Positions 29,172-37,258 of a stretch of 64,000 nt of DNA are shown one piece after another. The notes below the pieces were generated by a model. The model had not been told where the DNA came from and searched no databases. It saw only the letters and a program-made list of their open reading frames with translations. Origin of the DNA: Amycolatopsis sp. FDAARGOS 1241 (GTDB lineage: Bacteria > Actinomycetota > Actinomycetes > Mycobacteriales > Pseudonocardiaceae); contig NZ_CP069526.1 of NCBI RefSeq assembly GCF_016889705.1, positions 372,001-436,000 on the forward strand. The letters run 5' to 3'. How positions within the stretch are numbered: position 1 is the first letter of the stretch; each line of letters starts with the position of its first letter. A program made the translations under genes and the position numbers.

Positions 29172-29492
29172 CTACTTGCTGTTGCGGAGGGCGATCGGGA
29201 CGCCGGCCAGGTCCTCTTCGTTGCAGAGCACCTTCACGTCGTAGTAGGGCGAACCCTGGCGGTCGTCGTAGTCGAGGTGGATCGCCAGCACGTCGAGCGG
29301 TTCACCGAGCCACTCCTGAGCCTGTCGTAGCCACACCGCGCAGCGCTCCAGTGCAGTCGGCAGATCGTCGTCGCGGAACTCGACCGGGCGATAGGGCACA
29401 TCTTGTACCTGATCGCGGGGGTGGGAAGGAGCGGGCAGGCTAGGTGCGAGACCCGAGTCGTCCAGTTCCAGTTGGATCGTTTGCTCAGTCAC
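29172..29492 (-). CDS. small acidic protein of unknown function
   Basis: 106 aa from GTG 29492. I do not recognise the family. Acidic overall, with an N-terminal Pro/Asp-rich stretch (DDSGLAPSLPAPSHPRDQVQ) followed by a predicted alpha/beta region (LERCAVWLRQAQEWLG, VLAIHLDYDDRQGSPYYDVKVL). No signal peptide, membrane segment or metal motif. Codon use is typical of the window and it is bounded by a strong terminator, which supports it being a real gene. GTG 29510 would add six residues. Confidence 0.6.
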   Translation of the reverse strand: MTEQTIQLELDDSGLAPSLPAPSHPRDQVQDVPYRPVEFRDDDLPTALERCAVWLRQAQEWLGEPLDVLAIHLDYDDRQGSPYYDVKVLCNEEDLAGVPIALRNSK

Positions 29493-29538
29493 CCTTCGAG
29501 CGTCCCCCACGCGAGGCCAATCAGCAAGGCGTACGCCG

Positions 29539-30192
29539 CTAAAACCCCGGCTGAACAGGCACGTCCCACACCTGGGCGACCACTTCGAGGCACTGTGCCA
29601 AGTCGGTGACGCGCACCGCGGCGGGGTGGCCGAGCGCGCCCAGCGCGAGCTCCGCGTAGTGCGTGGCCAGGCCTTCCAGCGACAGCGGCCCGGCCGGTGA
29701 GTACCAGTGCGCGACGCCGCTGCACATCTCCAGCAGGGCGAGCCGCGTCACAGCCGGGTGTGGGGTGTGGAACACGCCGGCCCCGACGCCGTCGGCGATG
29801 GCGTGGGACCACAGCGCTTCGTACTCGTCCCGCAGAGCGACGACCCGCGTACGCGCGGCATCCGAAAGCGCGTCGACTTCGTTGTCCACCACGCGGGTTT
29901 CGGCGGGCCGCGCGGCGTGCGCGAGCACGTGCAGCGCCACCAGCGATCGCAACCGCGCGACCGGATCCGCCGCGCCCGCGGTCGCCTTCGCCGCCGCGTC
30001 GAGCAGCCGCCGCAGCGCGGTGGTCATGATCTCGACGAGCAGATCCTCCTTCGTGCCCATGTAGTGGTACAGGCTCGCCGAAGACAGGTCGGCCTCCTGC
30101 GCGAGATCGCGGATCCCCGTGCCGTGGAAACCCTTGGCGGCGAACAGTTTCACCGCTGCCGCGCGCACGCGCTCGCCGCTGCTCACAGCCAT
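29539..30192 (-). CDS. TetR family transcriptional regulator
   Basis: 217 aa from ATG 30192. HTH: FHGTGIRDLAQEADLSSASLYHYMGTKEDLL. The start overlaps the end of the acyl-CoA ligase gene by 10 bp. GTG 30186 (a 4-bp GTGA overlap) is an equally possible start, so translation is coupled in either case. Third gene of the hydratase-ligase-TetR operon, hence probably autoregulatory through the 16-bp palindrome at 32485-32500. The C-terminal domain (CSGVAHWYSPAGPLSLEGLA) resembles KstR2/FadR-like acyl-CoA-sensing TetRs; ligand inferred. Confidence 0.88.
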   Translation of the reverse strand: MAVSSGERVRAAAVKLFAAKGFHGTGIRDLAQEADLSSASLYHYMGTKEDLLVEIMTTALRRLLDAAAKATAGAADPVARLRSLVALHVLAHAARPAETRVVDNEVDALSDAARTRVVALRDEYEALWSHAIADGVGAGVFHTPHPAVTRLALLEMCSGVAHWYSPAGPLSLEGLATHYAELALGALGHPAAVRVTDLAQCLEVVAQVWDVPVQPGF

Positions 30193-31727
30193 GTTCCCGT
30201 CGTCCGGTCCCACGCGCCCGCACGCAGGTCCACGACCTTCCGCAACTCAGCCTTCGCGACGCGTTCGGACGGGGTCAACGGCAGCTCGTCAGCGAACGCC
30301 CAGAACCGCGGCACCTTGAAGTAGGCCAGTTTCTCCGCGCAGAACTGCGCCAGTTCCTCGGGCTTCGGCCGGTCGCCGTCGCAGACGACGTATGCCTTCA
30401 CCTCTTCGCCGCGCAGCTCGTCGGGCACCGCGAGCACTGCGGCGAGGCGCACCGCCGGGTGCAGCACCAGCACGCGTTCCACCTCGTCGGCGGACACGTT
30501 CTCGCCGCTGCGCCGGATCATGTCCTTGGTCCGGCCCACGAAGAACACGCGCCCGTCGGCGTCCATGCTCGCGAGGTCGCCTGTGTGGAACCAGCCGCCG
30601 GCGAACGCGCGTGCGGTCGCTTCGGGATCGTCGTGGTAGCCGTGCATCAGGCCGATCCCGCGGATGAGCAGCTCGCCGGTTTTTCCGCGGGGAACGGGTT
30701 TTCCGTCTTCGCCGGAGATCATCACCTCACGGTCGCGGGTCGGGCGGCCGATGCAGCCGGTGCCGACGGCGAGGTCGTGATCTGCTTCGGACACGCGGAT
30801 GTCGCCACCGGTCTCGGTCATCCCGAACGCCTCGTACCACGGCGCACCCCAGCGCTGCTCCAGCTCCGCGTGAAGTTCCCGTGGGATGGCCGACGCGCAG
30901 ATCGCGCGGACGCGGTGGTCGCGGTCGGCGGGGTGCGGCGGCTGGCGCAGCAGCAGTGTGGGCATCAGGCCGAGGCAGTAGAACCACGTGACGCCGTGTT
31001 CCCGGACCTTCGCCCAGAACGTGCTCGGGTGGAAGCGGTCGAGCACCACCAGCGTCGCGCCGCCCGCGAGTCCCACCGCGACGTTCCACTGTGGATCGAT
31101 GTAGTGGAACGGCTGCGCGGTCAGCAGCACGTCGTCCTCGCCCACGGCGGGGAAGTCCGTCGCGAGGCTCACCGCGAGCGTGGTCCAGTACCGGTGCGGC
31201 AGCACGCAGCCCTTGGGTGCGCCCGTGGTGCCCGACGTGTACTGGATGTTCACGGGTTGCTCGGCCACCACGGACACGACCGGCGCGGCCGCGCGCGGCG
31301 CCGGCGCGGTCAGTTCCGCAGGCGTCAGCACCCGCTCCACCGCCGTGTCGGGTGCGATCTTCGCCAGCAGCGCCACGAACTCGTCGGCTGCCACGGCGAA
31401 GCGCGCGCCGGAGTGGCGCAGCACGTGGGCGCCGTCGAATTCGCGGTAGTTCGTGTTCACCGGCACCAGTACCGCGCCGAGCTTCGCCAGCGCGAGCCAC
31501 AGCAGCGGGAATTCCGGCTGGTTGCGCAGCATCACGGCAACGCGGTCGCCGGACCGCACGCCCAGCTCGTGCAGCGCGGCGGCGAACCGGCCGCTGCGCT
31601 CGTCGACGTCGGCGAACGTGAAGCGCTCGCCGGTCGAGTCGAACACCCACGCCGCGCGCTCCGGCCACAGCTGCGCGGCCCGGCTGACGAGCGCGACGAG
31701 GGTGTCCGCTTGCGCCAAGGGCTTCAC
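30183..31727 (-). CDS. AMP-forming acyl-CoA synthetase (CaiC/cyclohexanecarboxylate-CoA ligase-like)
   Basis: 514 aa from GTG 31727. The AMP motif is NIQYTSGTTGAPKGCVLPHRY, the second motif YEAFGMTETGGDIR, the hinge GWFHTGDLASMDADGRVFFVGRTKDMIRRSGENVSADEVE, and the C-terminal Lys is in LTPSERVAKAELRK. It activates an unidentified carboxylic acid as a CoA thioester. GTG overlaps the hydratase stop by 4 bp and its 3' end overlaps the TetR gene, so the three form a tight operon for one degradation step series, with the divergent amidohydrolase as a possible upstream enzyme. Confidence 0.9.
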   Translation of the reverse strand: MKPLAQADTLVALVSRAAQLWPERAAWVFDSTGERFTFADVDERSGRFAAALHELGVRSGDRVAVMLRNQPEFPLLWLALAKLGAVLVPVNTNYREFDGAHVLRHSGARFAVAADEFVALLAKIAPDTAVERVLTPAELTAPAPRAAAPVVSVVAEQPVNIQYTSGTTGAPKGCVLPHRYWTTLAVSLATDFPAVGEDDVLLTAQPFHYIDPQWNVAVGLAGGATLVVLDRFHPSTFWAKVREHGVTWFYCLGLMPTLLLRQPPHPADRDHRVRAICASAIPRELHAELEQRWGAPWYEAFGMTETGGDIRVSEADHDLAVGTGCIGRPTRDREVMISGEDGKPVPRGKTGELLIRGIGLMHGYHDDPEATARAFAGGWFHTGDLASMDADGRVFFVGRTKDMIRRSGENVSADEVERVLVLHPAVRLAAVLAVPDELRGEEVKAYVVCDGDRPKPEELAQFCAEKLAYFKVPRFWAFADELPLTPSERVAKAELRKVVDLRAGAWDRTTGTWL

Positions 31728-32467
31728 ACCCGGCTCCGGAACGCCTCGGTGGACTCGCGCACGGCGGCCGAGTGCTCCGTGATCAGCGCGTGGCTGACCT
31801 CCAGTTCGAGCGCCGACTCGAGGGCGTGATCGATCCCGGCGTCGAGCGCGCGCTTGGCCATCGTCGCGGCCTCGGCGGGGTGGTGCGCGATCTTCTCGGC
31901 CCAGCCCAGTGCCAGCGGCATGAGCTCGCCGGCGGGTACGGCGGCGTTGGCCAGCCCGAGCTCGTGGGCGCGCCGGCCGTCGAAGCGCTCGCCGAGCAGC
32001 AGCAGTTGCTTGGCCTTGAGCGGTCCGACGAGCAGCGGCAGCAGGCGCGAGGCCGCGCCGGTCACGCTCAGCCCGAGCGAGACTTCGGGGAACGCGAACA
32101 CGGCGTCCTCGGCGGCCAGCACGAGGTCGCAGCCGAGCGCGAACTCCGCGCCGGCGCCGATCGCGTAACCGTGCACCGCGGCGAGCACCGGCTGCGGCAG
32201 CGCGCGCAGCCTTCGCGTCACGTCCTGGAGCCGGTCCAGCCGCGCCCGCGAGTCGCCGTCGGGGGTCGGCTCCTTGAGGTCGTGGCCGGCGCAGAACGCG
32301 CGCCCGTTGCCCGACAGCACGACCACGCGGGCAGCGCTGCGCGCGACGCCGTCCAGTGCCGTCAGGAAGTCGTCCACCAGCACGGGCGCCACGGCGTTGA
32401 GCCGTTCGGGCCGGTTCAGCCGGATGTGCGCGATGCCGCCCTCGACGGCGAGGTCCACGGTGCTCAT
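31724..32467 (-). CDS. enoyl-CoA hydratase/isomerase (crotonase) family
   Basis: 247 aa. Crotonase signatures GRAFCAGHDLKE (oxyanion hole, about 58-69) and AAVHGYAIGAGAEFALGCDLVLAAEDAVFAFPEVSLGLS. The second catalytic Glu position is occupied by the E of FPEVSLGL, whereas GAGAEF carries another; both support hydratase-like chemistry. The start ATG 32467 is preceded by TAGGCT 6 nt away (leaderless). First gene of the operon and divergent from the amidohydrolase. Confidence 0.9.
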   Translation of the reverse strand: MSTVDLAVEGGIAHIRLNRPERLNAVAPVLVDDFLTALDGVARSAARVVVLSGNGRAFCAGHDLKEPTPDGDSRARLDRLQDVTRRLRALPQPVLAAVHGYAIGAGAEFALGCDLVLAAEDAVFAFPEVSLGLSVTGAASRLLPLLVGPLKAKQLLLLGERFDGRRAHELGLANAAVPAGELMPLALGWAEKIAHHPAEAATMAKRALDAGIDHALESALELEVSHALITEHSAAVRESTEAFRSRV

Positions 32468-32473
32468 GCGGCG

Positions 32474-32506
32474 AGCCTAGACGTTCGATCGATCGATCGA
32501 TAGGGT
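32474..32506. promoter_or_regulatory. overlapping divergent leaderless promoters with a 16-bp CGAT palindrome
   Basis: TCGATCGATCGATCGA (32485-32500) is a perfect 16-bp palindrome. Plus-strand promoter: TAGACG (32478-32483), exactly 17 bp, TAGGGT (32501-32506), 7 nt, ATG 32514. The palindrome fills the spacer. Minus-strand promoter: TAGGCT (32479-32474) 6 nt before ATG 32467, with a weak -35 at 32502-32497. One bound repressor could shut both promoters. Confidence 0.65.
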
Positions 32507-32513
32507 CGGCTTC

Positions 32514-34106
32514 ATGCGAGTCGACGCGGTGTACGAGAACGCCCGGCTGCTCACCGGGGACGGTGCCACCGGGAACGGTGCGCTTGCGGTGCTCCACGGC
32601 CGGGTCGTGGCGCTGGGGGCGGACGCGGAGGAGCTGTCCGCGCGAACGCGCATCGACCTCGGCGGCGCGCACGTGGTGCCCGGTTTCCACGACGCCCACA
32701 ACCACATGGCGTGGTTCGGCATGGGCCTCGACGACGTGCCGCTGAGCGACTGCCGCACCGTCGAAGAGGTCTACGACGCCGTCGCGCACCGCGCCGCCGA
32801 GCTGCCTGCGGGCAGCTGGGTCGTCGGGAGCGGTTACGACCAGAACAAGCTCGCCGGCGGCGCGCACCCCGACCGCCACGGCCTCGACCGCGCGGCGCCC
32901 GGCATGCTGGTGCGGCTCAAGCACACGTCCGGGCACATGACCGTGGTCAACTCGGCCGTGCTGCACCAGCTGGACCTCGCGCACGTGCCGGTCGGCGGCG
33001 ACGTCGTGCTCGATGCCGAAGGCTCGGCGACCGGGCTGCTGCGCGAGCAGGCCCAGCTGCTGCTGCGGCCGCTGACGTACCCGGCACCGATCGACGCCGT
33101 GGTCCGCGGTCTCGACCGCGCGAGCGAGCGGTTCCTCGCCGAGGGCATCACGAGTGTGCAGGAGGCCGGCATCGGCGGCGGGCTGGTCGGGGAGACGCCC
33201 GCCGAGCTGGCCGCCTACCAGCTGGCGCGCGAACGAGGGGTGCTGCGTGTGCGCAGCACCGTGATGGTCGCCGCGAGTGTGCTGCACGACCTGCCTGACG
33301 GCGCGGGGTTCGGCCTCGACCTCGGCCTGCGCACCGGTTTCGGCGACGAGTGGCTGCGCGTCGGGCCGATGAAGCTCTTCGCCGACGGTTCTCTCGTCGG
33401 GCGCACCTGCGCGATGCACGAACCGTTCGCCGGTGAGCCGGGCAACCGCGGCTACTTCCAGGTGCCCGAGGAGGAGCTCACCCGCACGATCCGCCTCGCG
33501 CACGACGCCGGCTGGCAGATCGCGACGCACGCCATCGGCGACCGCGCGATCACGGTGGTGCTCGACGCCTACGAAGCCGCGCTCGTCGCTTCGCCGCGCA
33601 AGGACCACCGGCACCGCGTCGAGCACTGCGCCGTGCTGCCGCCCGCGGAGCTGGCGCGCCTGGCGTCGCTGGGGCTGATCGCGTCGCCGCAGGGCCGGTT
33701 CGTGAACGAGCTCGGCGACGGCATGCGCGCGGCGCTCGGCGAGGAGCGCGTGCCGTGGTGCTACCGCCTGCGCAGCGTCCTCGACGCCGGCGTCGAGCTG
33801 CCCGCGAGCTCCGACCGGCCGGTCGTGGACGGCGCCCCGCTGCTCGGGCTGGCCGACATGGTCAACCGGCGGACGGCGTCGGGCGCGCCGTTCTCACCCG
33901 GAGAAGCGCTCACCCCGGCGGAGGCGTTGCGTGCGTACACGTACGGCTCGGCGTACGCAACCTTCGCCGAAGGTGACCTCGGCACGCTCGAGCCCGGCAA
34001 ACTGGCCGACTTCGTCGCGCTTTCGGGTGATCCACTGTCTGATCTGGACGGTGTCCGCGTGCTCGCCACGGCCGTGGGCGGCGAACTGCGGTACGAGGCG
34101 CCGTGA
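32514..34106 (+). CDS. amidohydrolase (YtcJ-like, amidohydrolase 3 family)
   Basis: 530 aa metal-dependent hydrolase. N-terminal beta-sandwich strand, then the metal motif VVPGFHDAHNHMAWFG (His62 and His64 region), LKHTSGHM, a KLFADGSLVGRTCAM block, HAIGDRAI, HRVEHCAVL and SSDRPVVDGAPLLG with the late Asp, then the C-terminal sandwich GDLGTLEPGKLADFVALSGDPL. It cleaves an amide or related C-N bond on an unknown substrate. Controlled with the hydratase operon through the shared palindrome, it may release the acid that the ligase then activates (inference). Confidence 0.88.
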   Translation: MRVDAVYENARLLTGDGATGNGALAVLHGRVVALGADAEELSARTRIDLGGAHVVPGFHDAHNHMAWFGMGLDDVPLSDCRTVEEVYDAVAHRAAELPAGSWVVGSGYDQNKLAGGAHPDRHGLDRAAPGMLVRLKHTSGHMTVVNSAVLHQLDLAHVPVGGDVVLDAEGSATGLLREQAQLLLRPLTYPAPIDAVVRGLDRASERFLAEGITSVQEAGIGGGLVGETPAELAAYQLARERGVLRVRSTVMVAASVLHDLPDGAGFGLDLGLRTGFGDEWLRVGPMKLFADGSLVGRTCAMHEPFAGEPGNRGYFQVPEEELTRTIRLAHDAGWQIATHAIGDRAITVVLDAYEAALVASPRKDHRHRVEHCAVLPPAELARLASLGLIASPQGRFVNELGDGMRAALGEERVPWCYRLRSVLDAGVELPASSDRPVVDGAPLLGLADMVNRRTASGAPFSPGEALTPAEALRAYTYGSAYATFAEGDLGTLEPGKLADFVALSGDPLSDLDGVRVLATAVGGELRYEAP

Positions 34107-34107
34107 G

Positions 34108-34437
34108 CTACCGGCGGCCGACGAACGCGAGGGCTTCGCGCGCGAGCGCGAGCCACGCCAGTGGTGCGTCTTCGGCGAGGGTGAACCACTCCTTCATCGG
34201 CGTGCCCTTGTTCGCGTCGAATCGCACGCCGTGCCCGCCGGCCACCAGCTCGTCGACGCGCGGCTTCGGCAGCTTCACCACGAGGTGCCCGCGCACGAAC
34301 ATGGCGAAGATCCGCTTGTCCACGCGCAGGGCACTCGACCCGAACCCGCTGCCGGGACGCGGCGGCTCGACGCCGTGGGCACCGTCGCTGTCCAGCAGCT
34401 CGTCGACGAGGTCCTCGAACCGCTCCTCCGGAGTCAT
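34108..34437 (-). CDS. TfoX/Sxy N-terminal domain protein
   Basis: 109 aa. Carries the TfoX-N fold: MTPEERFEDLVDEL, a GSGFGSSALRVDKRIFAMF strand pair, HLVVKLPKPRVDELVAGG, and WFTLAEDAPLAWLALAREALAFV. In gammaproteobacteria Sxy/TfoX induces competence; in actinomycetes the lone domain has no known role. Its stop lies 1 bp from that of the convergent amidohydrolase. Start ATG 34437, with a CCGGAG-type Shine-Dalgarno. Confidence 0.8.
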   Translation of the reverse strand: MTPEERFEDLVDELLDSDGAHGVEPPRPGSGFGSSALRVDKRIFAMFVRGHLVVKLPKPRVDELVAGGHGVRFDANKGTPMKEWFTLAEDAPLAWLALAREALAFVGRR

Positions 34438-34489
34438 GCCCGCACCGTAACCGCAAGCACCGACAAGACCGACCAGATTGGGGCTCCCG

Positions 34490-34930
34490 ATGCCCGTCCG
34501 CGACGCCGTCTTCGAAGACGCCGAGGAGATCTGCGCGCTCATCGAAGAGCACGCCGTGTACGAGGACAAGCACGACCTCAAGCTCGACCGCGCCGAGATG
34601 AGCGCGCACCTGTTCGGGCCCGAGCCCAAGGCGTGGGTGCTCATCGCGACCCCGCCGGGCCACCCCGGCGTCGTCGCCGGTTTCGCGTTCTGCAGCTGGA
34701 ACTTCTCCACGTGGCAGGCACGGCCCGGCATCTGGCTCGACGACCTGTTCATCCGCCCCGAGCACCGCAGGCACGGCCTGGGCCGGGAGCTGCTCGACGA
34801 GCTGCGCTCACGCACCACCGGCCGCGTCGAGTGGGACATGCAGGCGGGCAACGAGAAGGCCGCAGCGTTCTACGCGCAGCTGGGCGCCGAACCGGTGCCG
34901 GGCTGGATCCGGTACCGCTGGCGGCCGTGA
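34490..34930 (+). CDS. GNAT family N-acetyltransferase
   Basis: 146 aa from ATG 34490. The acetyl-CoA site is in IWLDDLFIRPEHRRHGLGRELLDEL (motif A with R-x-x-G-x-G/A pattern HRRHGLG), followed by the beta-bulge strand GRVEWDMQAGNEKAAAFYAQLGAEPV. The size and order match diamine/spermidine-type GNATs, but the acceptor is unknown. Divergent from the TfoX-like gene. Confidence 0.87.
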   Translation: MPVRDAVFEDAEEICALIEEHAVYEDKHDLKLDRAEMSAHLFGPEPKAWVLIATPPGHPGVVAGFAFCSWNFSTWQARPGIWLDDLFIRPEHRRHGLGRELLDELRSRTTGRVEWDMQAGNEKAAAFYAQLGAEPVPGWIRYRWRP

Positions 34931-35051
34931 GGTCCGCCGGCCTGACCACACAACGGATCGCGCGGCAGACCACCCGGCGGCGCCGGTCCGCACCGAGGTC
35001 GTTGAGCGTCGAACCACGTTCGGTGCGTCCGGATGGTGAGAGGTGAACCCG

Positions 35052-35064
35052 TATCGTATGCAGC
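35052..35064 (+). promoter_or_regulatory. leaderless promoter -10 of the DtxR regulator
   Basis: TATCGT (35052-35057) ends 7 nt before ATG 35065 with no Shine-Dalgarno between. Confidence 0.5.
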
Positions 35065-35748
35065 ATGGAAGATGGTTCCGTCCGAAGGTCGTCGTCGGTC
35101 GAGGACTACGTGCGCGTGATCTACGGGCTCGTCGAGCGCGGCGAGGCCGTGACCAACGCGACGCTGGCGGGACGCCTCGAGGTGAGCCCGTCCTCGGCGT
35201 CGGGCATGGTCACGAAGCTCTCGCAGCTCGGACTGGTGGCGCACGTGCCGTACCGGGGGATCGAGCTGACCCCGGAGGGCCGGCTGCTCGCGCGTTCGGT
35301 GCTGCGCCGGCACCGGCTGATCGAGACGTACCTGGTCTCCGAGCTGGGCTACACCTGGGACGAGGTCCACGCCGAGGCCGACGCGCTGGAGCACGCCGTG
35401 TCCGACCGGTTGGTGGAGCGGGTCGCCGCGAAGCTGGGCAACCCGCTGCGCGACCCGCACGGCGACCCCATCCCCGCGCCCGACGGCAGCGTCGAGGAGC
35501 TGCCGATGCGCATCCTCGACGACCTGCCGCCCGGCGCCGTCGGCGAGATCGTGCGCGTGTGGGACACGGACCCGGACCTGCTGCGCTACCTCACCGAGCA
35601 CGCCATCGGCCTCGGCGAGCGCATCGAGGTGGTCGAGCGCCAGCCGTTCGGCGGGCCGATGGTCGTGAAGGTCGGGCAACCGCCGGACGCCGCGACGCAC
35701 GCCATCGGCAAGGAGATCGCGCAGGCGCTGTCGGTCGCCGTCCGCTGA
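35065..35748 (+). CDS. DtxR/MntR family metal-dependent transcriptional regulator
   Basis: 227 aa. The winged helix (SSVEDYVRVIYGLVERGEAVTNATLAGRLEVSPSSASGMVTKLSQLGLV, about 10-58, given by its key blocks VEDYVRVIY and SPSSASGMVTKL) is followed by the metal/dimer domain (RLIETYLVSELGYTWDEVHAEADALEHAVSDRLVERV) and a C-terminal SH3-like domain of about 80 residues. The E-x-x-H/E-x-D/ALEH pattern supplies metal ligands. Whether it answers to Fe or Mn cannot be told; the first ligand pattern is closer to MntR/SirR than to IdeR. No target gene is adjacent. A 12-bp minisatellite starts at its stop codon. Confidence 0.9.
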   Translation: MEDGSVRRSSSVEDYVRVIYGLVERGEAVTNATLAGRLEVSPSSASGMVTKLSQLGLVAHVPYRGIELTPEGRLLARSVLRRHRLIETYLVSELGYTWDEVHAEADALEHAVSDRLVERVAAKLGNPLRDPHGDPIPAPDGSVEELPMRILDDLPPGAVGEIVRVWDTDPDLLRYLTEHAIGLGERIEVVERQPFGGPMVVKVGQPPDAATHAIGKEIAQALSVAVR

Positions 35749-35794
35749 GCGGTTCGGTGGGGGCTTCGGTGAGCGGTTCGGTGAGCGGTTCGGT
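35747..35794. repeat. four tandem 12-bp repeats at the dtxR stop codon
   Basis: Units GAGCGGTTCGGT at 35747, 35771 and 35783 with a diverged copy GGGGGCTTCGGT at 35759. The first unit includes the last two bases of the TGA stop. The 173-bp space from here to 35921 holds no other feature apart from the promoter of the next gene. Confidence 0.85.
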
Positions 35795-35921
35795 GAGCAC
35801 TGTGTACTGACAGCCTGTCCGCCTGCGCTGAGCACAGGAGCGCCGTCCGCCGCGGCGCGTACGCCCGGGTGTCGCTCCTGGACGGATGTGCGCTACCCCG
35901 GTGAGCCCCGACGATGGCGCC

Positions 35922-36743
35922 ATGACCACGAAACCGTTCCGCTTCGGGATCGTCGCCGGGTACGCCCCGGACCTCAAGGCCTGGACCGACCAGGCCCGCC
36001 GGTACGAGGACCTCGGCCTCGACACCCTGCTCGCCACCGACCCCGTCGGCGACGCCGACCCGCTCACGCTCGTGCCCGCAGCCGCCGCCGTCACGAGCCG
36101 GCTCACGCTCGGCACGTTCGTGCTCGCCGACCCGTTCCGCGACGCCCGCCAGCTCGGCTGGCAGGTCAGCACCCTGCACCGCGTGACCGGCGGCCGCTTC
36201 GAGCTCGGCCTCGGCGTCGGCAGGCCCGGTGCCGGCGACTTCGCTCGCCGCCTCGGCCGCAGCTTCGCCAAGCCGGGCGAGCGCATCGCGCGGCTGGCCG
36301 ACACGATCGCGTTCCTCAAGCGGACGCCGGAGCGGCCGCGGCTGCTGCTCGCCGGAGGCGGGCCGAAGATGCTCGCGCTCGCCGCACGCGAGGCCGACGT
36401 CGTCACCCTGTCGTGGGCGCCGGGCACGACCGAGACCCAAGCCGAATCCATTGTGGACGAATTCCGGGAACTGGCCGGCTCGCGATTCGACGACATCGAA
36501 ATCTCGGTGAACCTCATCGCCGTGGGAAATGCGCCCGCGCCCCACATCGCGAAGTACACCGGAGTGGACGTCCCCGAACTCGTGGCGGGCGGCGCAGTCA
36601 CGGTTCTGCCGGAAAACCCCGCTGCGGCAACGGAAACTCTTCTCCGCTGGCGGGAACGGTGGGGGATTTCCTACGTCACCGTCAATTCCGCCTACGCGGA
36701 ACGCTTCGCGGAGATCGCGCGTTCTCTCTCCGCAGGCGGGTGA
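35922..36743 (+). CDS. LLM-class F420-dependent oxidoreductase (TIGR03621-like)
   Basis: 273 aa TIM-barrel luciferase-like monooxygenase fold. N-terminal FRFGIVAGYAPDLKAWTDQARRYEDLGLDTLLATD, then SRLTLGTFVLADPFRDARQLGWQVSTLHRVTGGRFELGLGVGRPGAGDFA, ending with VVTLSWAPGTTET and RWRERWGISYVTV. The family transfers hydride from F420H2 (made by mycobacteria and many Pseudonocardiaceae) to unknown substrates. The start is ATG 35922; an upstream in-frame ATG (35886) lacks family similarity. Confidence 0.88.
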   Translation: MTTKPFRFGIVAGYAPDLKAWTDQARRYEDLGLDTLLATDPVGDADPLTLVPAAAAVTSRLTLGTFVLADPFRDARQLGWQVSTLHRVTGGRFELGLGVGRPGAGDFARRLGRSFAKPGERIARLADTIAFLKRTPERPRLLLAGGGPKMLALAAREADVVTLSWAPGTTETQAESIVDEFRELAGSRFDDIEISVNLIAVGNAPAPHIAKYTGVDVPELVAGGAVTVLPENPAAATETLLRWRERWGISYVTVNSAYAERFAEIARSLSAGG

Positions 36744-36816
36744 TGGCCCTTCCGATCATGTGGAGTCCGGCCTACGCTCCGAAGTTTCCACAGCGACATG
36801 GTTCGGAGCGTGTGCG

Positions 36817-37167
36817 ATGACCGGTCAGCGAACGTCGATGATGGACAGGGCGGAAACAGCGGAACGGGATCTTGGGCGGTTGCTCGAGTCCGGACCGTTC
36901 GCGGACGCCCTGCGCGCGGCAATCAGAGCGAGGGGGCTGGGTTTGGACCGCATCAGGTATCGGTTGAGGGGTCGGGGGACTTCCTTGAGCCTTGCGACGC
37001 TGAGCCACTGGCAATCGGGCCGGTGCCGCCCGGAGCGTCCGGAATCCTTGCAGGCACTGAGGAATCTCGAAGACATCCTCGGCGTCCCGCCGAATTCACT
37101 GCGAAGACTGCTCGGCCCGCCAAGATCTCGCGGCCAGTACCACCCGCCGGCACCGCCGCTCACCTGA
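36817..37167 (+). CDS. helix-turn-helix protein (actinobacterial XRE-like), probably truncated
   Basis: 116 aa. LRAAIRARGLGLDRIRYRLRGRGTSLSLATLSHWQSGRCRPERPES is the HTH region of a protein group common in Pseudonocardiaceae, here at about residues 32-77 (blocks LDRIRYRL and TLSHWQSGRCRPER). Relatives as I recall them run several hundred residues further; this one stops soon after LLGPPRSRGQ. It may be a deletion remnant or a genuine short form. A strong terminator follows 12 bp after the stop. Confidence 0.7.
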   Translation: MTGQRTSMMDRAETAERDLGRLLESGPFADALRAAIRARGLGLDRIRYRLRGRGTSLSLATLSHWQSGRCRPERPESLQALRNLEDILGVPPNSLRRLLGPPRSRGQYHPPAPPLT

Positions 37168-37178
37168 GCGCGACCGGC

Positions 37179-37228
37179 CGCGGCGAACGGCGCGCGCCGC
37201 CTGACGCAGGCCCGCGCCGTTCGCCGCG
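37179..37228 (+). terminator. 16-bp terminator hairpin
   Basis: Arms 37179-37194 and 37213-37228 (core GCGGCGAACGGCGCG and its complement) pair perfectly around an 18-nt loop, just after the HTH gene and before the alcohol dehydrogenase promoter. Confidence 0.85.
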
Positions 37229-37245
37229 CTCGACCACCCGCTCTC

Positions 37246-37258
37246 TACGATCGGGCCC
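37246..37258 (+). promoter_or_regulatory. leaderless promoter -10 of the alcohol dehydrogenase
   Basis: TACGAT (37246-37251) lies 7 nt before ATG 37259, no Shine-Dalgarno, directly after a terminator. Confidence 0.5.

Noticed and set aside
30183..33626. A 1147-codon minus-strand reading joining the acyl-CoA ligase to sequence opposite the amidohydrolase
   Set aside because: Only the part from GTG 31727 down matches the ligase; the upstream part is antisense to the amidohydrolase and out of frame with the crotonase.
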